Shown piece by piece: positions 19,201 to 23,604 of a stretch of DNA of 23,604 nt. The translations under genes and the position numbers were made by a program. How positions within the stretch are numbered: position 1 is the first letter of the stretch; each line of letters starts with the position of its first letter. A model generated the notes under the pieces. The model was not told the DNA's origin and did not search any database. It saw only the letters and a program-made list of their open reading frames with translations. Source of the stretch: Botryllus schlosseri (taxonomy: Eukaryota; Chordata; Ascidiacea; Stolidobranchia; Styelidae); contig ATSW01010236.1 of NCBI GenBank assembly GCA_000444245.1, forward strand, positions 1-23,604, read 5' to 3'.

Positions 19201-20524
19201 TCGATTCAGTGACGCGAGTCTCGTGGGTGCCGACTCGATTTTGTATTCGCGGACAAGACCAAGTTTACCATGGCTGTCCTAAAATCAGAGGTGGCCGTGG
19301 TAAATTTCTTCAAGTACAACTAGAATTGAGGATTTGAAGAGCTTCGAACACTCGTCAGTGTAATCGTCAGAAACTAGTAGAGAATGGGTAAGAACATTGT
19401 ATATCAACAACCGCTTCACCGAATACGATGTCACCGTCACCGGCATAAAATTTCGACAAAAGTCAGCTCCAAGGCACACAAATCAAAGTGTGAACGGCCT
19501 CTCCCAACAATGCGAAATCTGTCGTTTCGATAATTTTGTGCACAAACAGAACTATTGAATAGTATATTAAAGTTATGTACCTCCAAGAAGCTTTTAAACA
19601 GAATTATCCAACAAATTTTTGCCAATGGAAAAATTTACGCTCTACAGAGAAGAGAACATACCCTGAAAGAACCCCACAGATACACGGCCCCATCGTCGGA
19701 GAGGGCCGCAGTGTGGCTATCGCCGGCGGATATATCGACGACCCTGACCCCTTCTAAAGCACCGCCGACTAGCCCTGGTTCGAATTCTTCTTCGTCATCG
19801 GTTATGTTGCGGCCGAGACAGCCCTCGTCGTTGCAACCGAACGTATAAACCTAAAAACATATATGCAGAGTAAGTATATCCCTGTGGATTACACTGTGGA
19901 AATGACAATTTGCCAACACCAAGGTGCATAATGAATTGAATAATATAACCTACTCATTGAAATATACCCGAATATTTTCGACTGACACTTGTCAGGGGTA
20001 TTAATCTATAGTTGAGAATTGAAAAGAACATTGTATGTAGGCCGATATCAACAATCATATCACCAACTATGACGTCACCAGCATGAAAATTTGAGGTGTA
20101 ATAATTGGTGAAAACGTGCGCCTTTTTCTTTCGGTCGTTGGCAAACAATCGCACACAACATTGGCCCAATGAGGCTAGTACTGCTAGCAGAACCCTATAA
20201 GATTTAGCAATGGAACAGACGAGACAACAACAGTGCGGCCACAGCAGTTATGATGCGGATGCAGTATTACACAAATTGTGAAAGTCAAACAAATGGAATT
20301 ACAGGAGGCGAGTTGATAGAGTATCACCTGATAATCTTCTGTGAGACAAACGGTATGCATGCCGCCAGCAGCTATCTTCTTGATTCTTTTTCCCTCAAGA
20401 TCCTTCGCGACCAATGCCGGCTTTTTTCTTGTGGTGGTGTTTTCACCCAACCCCAGTTGACCGAACTCACCCGTGCCTAAGCAGAGCATCACACCATAGG
20501 GCAACGCATCGAAGGCTTGTAGTA
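16293..20524 (-). CDS. RCC1: Regulator of chromosome condensation 1, Ran guanine-exchange factor; eight exons, N-terminus missing
   Basis: RCC1 binds nucleosomes and loads Ran with GTP in the nucleus, powering nuclear transport and spindle assembly. Exons (minus): 20524-20328, 19850-19662, 19278-19141, 19076-18992, 18356-18204, 18137-18021, 17735-17538, 16438-16293; the phases join without a break into about 406 codons ending at TGA 16295-16293. They follow the RCC1 repeats in order: [11 protein letters not shown] and [23 protein letters not shown] and [20 protein letters not shown] (the wedge region facing Ran); [10 protein letters not shown], whose aspartate matches the catalytic Asp182 of human RCC1; [55 protein letters not shown]; and [20 protein letters not shown] near the C-terminus. 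Human RCC1 has 421 residues, so only the basic N-terminal tail with the nuclear localisation signal is missing; the upstream exon must end in phase 1. The donor of exon 7 is GTTCGT, an unusual form. Introns hold MITE and Penelope-like fragments. Confidence 0.95.
16439..17537. other. Last RCC1 intron (1.1 kb)
   Basis: The largest intron of the gene as seen here. Plus-strand frames at 16175-16462 and 16267-16572 overlap the last exon on the opposite strand and are shadows. I see no repeat or RNA gene in it. Confidence 0.6.
17805..18003. mobile_element. Degenerate fragment of the CAGAGGTGG hAT family in an RCC1 intron
   Basis: GGCAGTAGCGATT, AAGTAGTACTT and the end ACTGACCACCTTTG mirror the right part of the element at 12664-13832; the left end is decayed. 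It fills most of the 283-bp intron between RCC1 exons 6 and 7 and ends about 18 bases from the donor of exon 6 at 18020. Confidence 0.65.
18654..18668. mobile_element. Solitary hAT terminal repeat (GGTTGGGAACCCCTG)
   Basis: The 15-mer is the right-end form of a CAGGGGTTCCCAACC-type hAT terminus. No matching left end is evident nearby, so it is probably the remnant of an old MITE in the intron between RCC1 exons 4 and 5. Confidence 0.5.
19285..19345. mobile_element. Fragment of the CAGAGGTGG hAT family beside an RCC1 splice acceptor
   Basis: It begins CAGAGGTGG at 19286 and continues with TTCTTCAAGTACAACTAGAA, like the left end of the element at 12664-13832. It is cut off by the Penelope-like fragment that follows. 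Its outer end lies about 7 bases from the first base of RCC1 exon 3 (19278). Confidence 0.6.
19346..19558 (-). mobile_element. Penelope-like element, short 3' fragment in an RCC1 intron
   Basis: Shared blocks with 14150-14400 include ATCGTCAG.AACTAGTAGAGAAT, AGTC.(A/G)CTCCAAGGCACACAAAT and GTCGT(T/C)TCGATAATT. The minus-strand peptide [20 protein letters not shown] equals part of the endonuclease tail seen in the 14103-14620 copy. A truncated, non-functional fossil. Confidence 0.8.
19957..20095 (-). mobile_element. Penelope-like element, 3'-terminal fragment in an RCC1 intron
   Basis: ATTGAAAT, GAATATTTTCG.CTGAC, GTCAGGGGTA, CAACAATC.TATCAC and ATGACGTCACCAGCATGAA are shared in order with 14103-14225. 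Only the non-coding 3' end is present. It contains the hammerhead-like motif described separately. Confidence 0.78.
19964..20001 (-). ncRNA. Hammerhead-ribozyme-like motif in the Penelope-like fragment
   Basis: On the minus strand ATACCC (20001-19996) is followed by CTGACAA (20 bases including the next segment run to TCGAAA), then AATATTC and GGGTAT (19969-19964). ATACCC and GGGTAT pair perfectly as helix I. CTGACAA differs by one base from the CUGANGA core, GAAA is present, and A-A-TA-T-T can form the minimal helix III known from Penelope-like elements, with C as the cleavage-site base. Helix II does not pair well, so activity is doubtful. The 14112-14147 copy has the exact core CTGACGA but a poor helix I. 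Confidence 0.45.
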
Positions 20525-21034
20525 CTGAAAATATATAACAAAAACTTGTAGATTTACAATTGTCATGTAATCGTCGATATAACTGCTTACGGTACCCGGG
20601 TAGGCGGTTTCAGCTGCGCATAGCACCTAATGGACTCTAGTCGTAAAGAATATCCATTGTCCGAATGCGGAAGCATTTAAACAAAAACAGACCCTTCATA
20701 TAACTAAGAAGCGGGTGAAGACACAATCATTGATCACTTTCGACCAGTCACAAAACCAAGTATTCAGTAATTTTTCAATGCATTAATTTTTTGAAGAAAC
20801 AATAGCGAGATGGCACATCAACAGTGGAACCAATAAGTATAGAAGACAACTAGATGAGCTATTCCCAGGTATGAATGTATATGATATTCAGGATTAGTAT
20901 GCAGTTACGCAGTCCACTCCAGGCACATAGTGAAGAAGATATCTAGACTATTAAATCATGCTGAGCCAGAAAAGTAACAGCCCAATCAGTAGGCATTAAT
21001 AAACCATATTCGATATCTGTATATTATTCTATTG
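20525..21034. other. RCC1 upstream intron or 5' region, nothing recognised
   Basis: The first visible RCC1 exon starts at 20524 with a TTTTCAG acceptor, so this is intronic to the missing N-terminal exon. I found no basic, NLS-like exon or promoter element here. Confidence 0.45.
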
Positions 21035-21883
21035 CAGTGGTTCTCAACCTTTTTGTCTTCGCGGACCCCTTTTGTACCGTGATGGACCCCGCGGACCCCC
21101 TCCAGTTTTAGTTCAAAATTAACTCAATTATCGTGCAACCGTCATCTGTCTTGTGCGAATATCAACTCTAGGCTAGTGATAAAAAGCAACAAAATGACCG
21201 TTCCTGAAACCAATATCATATTATATGTAGAAATATGGAAATACTTTTATTATTTCGAACTGACTTCTGCAGCTGTATTTCTTATTTCTTGAAATATGTG
21301 GTCGTGTCTTGAAAATTTACTCGTTCGATTTGATATCAATGAGTGCCAAAAATCCCTTTCCACTAAAGTAGCTGGCGGCGAATGTATTAATGTCTGACGC
21401 TTCCGACGACACCTTTGAGCGCGATCGCAATACATATGNCACCAAAATTGAGAAACAGATTTTTCAATGAAGTTATCACGCCCAGACTAGTCATTTCTAT
21501 ATAACAGCTCATCCTGAAGATATTCTGGAATAGCAATTATGCATATCGCAGGAGAAAATGGATTCCGTGATGAGGTTTAATCCATTTTTTGAGGCAGACT
21601 AGAAAAAATAATTTTCCAAAAACCGCAACAAAACATCTTTAAACAGCAATATATGTTTTTATCAGTATAGGCTATTGGCAATTTGGATAATAAAATAAGT
21701 TTACATACTCATACGGCCATTCTGTTGATGTGCTTACTGAAGCATTAGCAGTTTTGAAGCGAAACTGCTTCGTGATTTCCCTAATTTAAAAAAGTTACAA
21801 ATTCGTTATCAGTCCTTTTGCAAATTTAGGGGCTTCGCGAACCCCTTGAAAATGTCCGCGGACCCCTCGGTGGATAACCACTG
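21035..21883. mobile_element. hAT transposon copy (CAGTGGTTCTCAACC ends), non-autonomous
   Basis: The left end CAGTGGTTCTCAACC (21035) and right end GGTGGATAACCACTG (to 21883) are inverted repeats with two mismatches. Subterminal GCGGACCCC words are mirrored (CGCGGACCCCCT on the left, CCGCGGACCCCTC on the right). The flanking octamers TTCTATTG and ATCTAGGC share only TCTA at the centre, so the target duplication is mostly eroded. The 849-bp body shows no transposase. It contains the N at 21439 and is older than the other hAT copies. Confidence 0.8.
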
Positions 21884-22457
21884 ATCTAGGCTCCTCTTAC
21901 AACAACCTATAGTGAACCAGTGCTGCGGGGGAGTCGACAGCTCATTAATCATATACAGATTATTGGTCTGGTGTGAAATGAGCATGTCGCACACACCATG
22001 AATACAACAACAACAACAACATAATTCACAATCATTAAGTCTTACTGGAGTTTCATTACAAACAGATCAATTACTTTATTTGAAGATTTGATTGTTCGGT
22101 TCCGGCACATTGTAAGAAGAAGATGTCTTGCGGGGATTTCCTAAAGGTGAGGAATTGCAACAATTTGCTTCAACGTTTAGGATATACTAATAACTTCAAA
22201 TGGTTGTCAAATGAAGTCCTGAAATGAAGTCTTGACGTCCAGACAATATGACGTCTATGATTTACACTAATAATAACCAATACGGATCTTATGTCATGCC
22301 TTTGTTTGTACTCGGATATCGGCATATCGCATACTTCGATTCTGTCGGTAAAAACGGACGTGAGGCTCGTATCACAGATATGTCTGAGACTCGAACATAT
22401 GGATAGAATAAAAGTACAACCCCAACTACACCGCGTCGTGTGCTCAGAAGTGCAAAC
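21884..22457. other. Non-coding stretch, nothing recognised
   Basis: It includes a short (ACA)n run at 22004-22020. The plus-strand open frame at 22291-22509 runs into the next repeat and has no domain I recognise. Confidence 0.45.
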
Positions 22458-23185
22458 TAGGGATGGTGCGAGCCCCGGAAAAGTTCTATTTCGTGTGAAT
22501 TATAATTAATTTATTTACGTACACGATACCTATAGCGACGACTAACGCCACATTATGCCACAATGCTGAAGTACATGCTGACTTTTTAAGCATCGCCAAA
22601 TGTGTAACTGGAACAATCATATGCTATGATTCCATATAGAATCATCGTCTTCCATGACTTTGATAACAATCTTGAAGACGATCTGCAAGGGAATATAAGC
22701 TTTTTATGATAGGCTACAATAAACGTATCAAATCCTATCAACACAGATCCCGTAAGTCTGGTACATTTTTAGAATAGACAACGATTCATTCTTTATATCA
22801 ATTGCGTTGATTTCAATAATTGATTTGTTGAATAAGCACAGTTCGCTGACTATAGTGTATTTCGCTCTTGATGTTGCGCGATTGCGGGTCAAGCTCACAG
22901 CAGGGAGTCGCTGCATATTCATAAACGGAAAGCATAATATTTCGAGAATACTTTACTAACAAAGCAAATGATTTTTTTAGAATTGGCAAGGTGCACGCTC
23001 GTTTAGTGCTAAGTGTTTTTTCATAGCGCCGAAGTTGAAATCGAATAATTACGTGTAAAATTATATTATACGAAAAAGGTTCACAGTGCAGAACCTACAA
23101 AGGTTCGTTCGCAAACGCGAACCTCCAAATTTAGGAGATTCACACACAGAACGCGAATGTGAACCTCGCGTTCACGCCATCCCTA
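22458..23185. mobile_element. Probable inverted-repeat element with TAGGGATGG ends
   Basis: TAGGGATGGTGCGAGCCCC at 22458 is mirrored by TTCACGCCATCCCTA ending at 23185. The right subterminal region carries repeated GCGAACCT / GTGAACCT words in both directions (23080-23175). No convincing target duplication is present. Non-coding; family unknown. Confidence 0.5.
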
Positions 23186-23259
23186 TAGTATCAACCTATA
23201 TCTTTCTGGGCGGAAAGCACGGAACATTGTTGGACAATCGATCCACATCCGTGTCGTGA

Positions 23260-23439
23260 ATGGACACGAGTTATTTCCCCCGTTTCGGCTATTCACTCAT
23301 GTACTACTCTTTCCAGTTTTTGAGGTTGGTTAGGGGTCCCTTCCGCTGCATACGGAGATGCATTAAATGTGGAGAGGGTGACGAGGACAACGTCGACACA
23401 TGTATGGACTGTATCGGCAGTGTCGAAGAAGACGACTAA
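23260..23439 (+). CDS. Candidate 59-residue protein with two CxxC pairs and an acidic tail
   Basis: The plus-strand ORF opens with ATG at 23260, right after an in-frame TGA, and closes with TAA at 23437-23439. AATAAA follows at 23445-23450, only five bases after the stop. The peptide has an aromatic N-terminal half, a basic stretch with RCIRRCIKC, then GEGDEDNVDTCMDC and an acidic end SVEEDD. The spacing CIKC-x10-CMDC resembles a zinc knuckle or ribbon. No signal peptide is evident. A good acceptor (CTACTCTTTCCAG, ending at 23316) in the same region means it could instead be the terminal exon of a gene starting further left. I do not recognise the family; the opposite strand is also open over part of it, so chance is possible. 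Confidence 0.35.
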   Translation: MDTSYFPRFGYSLMYYSFQFLRLVRGPFRCIRRCIKCGEGDEDNVDTCMDCIGSVEEDD

Positions 23440-23580
23440 TTCTGAATAAACGAAGCATAATTGACGTTGTTATTGTTGTCTATATCGACATTCTATTTCA
23501 AGTTACTTACACACAATAATTCGTGATATCCAATGCATATGCTCTTCAAAATGACTAAAATTTGGCATTCGTTTTCTATT

Positions 23581-23604
23581 ATATATATATATATATATAT
23601 ATAT
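23581..23604. repeat. (AT)n microsatellite at the window edge
   Basis: Twelve uninterrupted AT dinucleotides run to the last base; the repeat probably continues beyond the window. Confidence 0.95.

Noticed and set aside
1-23604. CRISPR array, prophage or operon structure
   Set aside because: The genes are intron-containing eukaryotic genes and the repeats are eukaryotic transposons; no regularly spaced repeats were seen.

Overview
This is animal nuclear DNA, about 60% A+T, with spliced genes, intron-rich non-coding DNA and dense small DNA transposons and SINEs. It contains no bacterial or organellar genes, no tRNA or rRNA genes and no CRISPR. The gene set and repeat style suit an invertebrate deuterostome, possibly a tunicate. 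That placement is a guess from general impression, not from a diagnostic sequence. Five isolated N bases all lie inside repeats.

Three conserved eukaryotic genes lie on the minus strand. From right to left in window coordinates they are: (1) RCC1, the chromatin-bound guanine-exchange factor of Ran, with eight exons between 20524 and 16293; only a short N-terminal exon is missing. (2) The first four exons of a tetraspanin, from the ATG at 9799 to the end of transmembrane segment 3 at 8183. (3) The last three exons of the ubiquitin-activating enzyme E1 (UBA1), from 2661 to the stop codon at 880. The exon joins were worked out by hand from AG/GT sites, reading phase and family conservation. Between 2662 and 8182 I find neither the rest of the tetraspanin nor the rest of UBA1, so both genes break off on either side of the same repeat-rich stretch. 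A 59-codon plus-strand ORF with two CxxC pairs lies near the right edge.

Much of the rest is transposon-derived. At least five terminal-inverted-repeat elements or MITEs of hAT type carry matching or near-matching 8-bp target duplications. One three-level nest lies at 5076-7435, and one hAT element at 10191-11924 holds two SINEs and a MITE. A long palindromic element at 14634-15557 has one arm split by a tRNA-derived SINE. Three 5'-truncated Penelope-like fragments lie in or beside RCC1; one retains the GIY-YIG endonuclease region and another a hammerhead-like motif. Several elements lie in RCC1 and tetraspanin introns, and one inverted-repeat end sits only a few bases from an RCC1 splice acceptor.

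The three genes share no pathway beyond general eukaryotic cell biology (nuclear transport and mitosis, membrane organisation, ubiquitin activation). Their shared strand gives no evidence of co-regulation.
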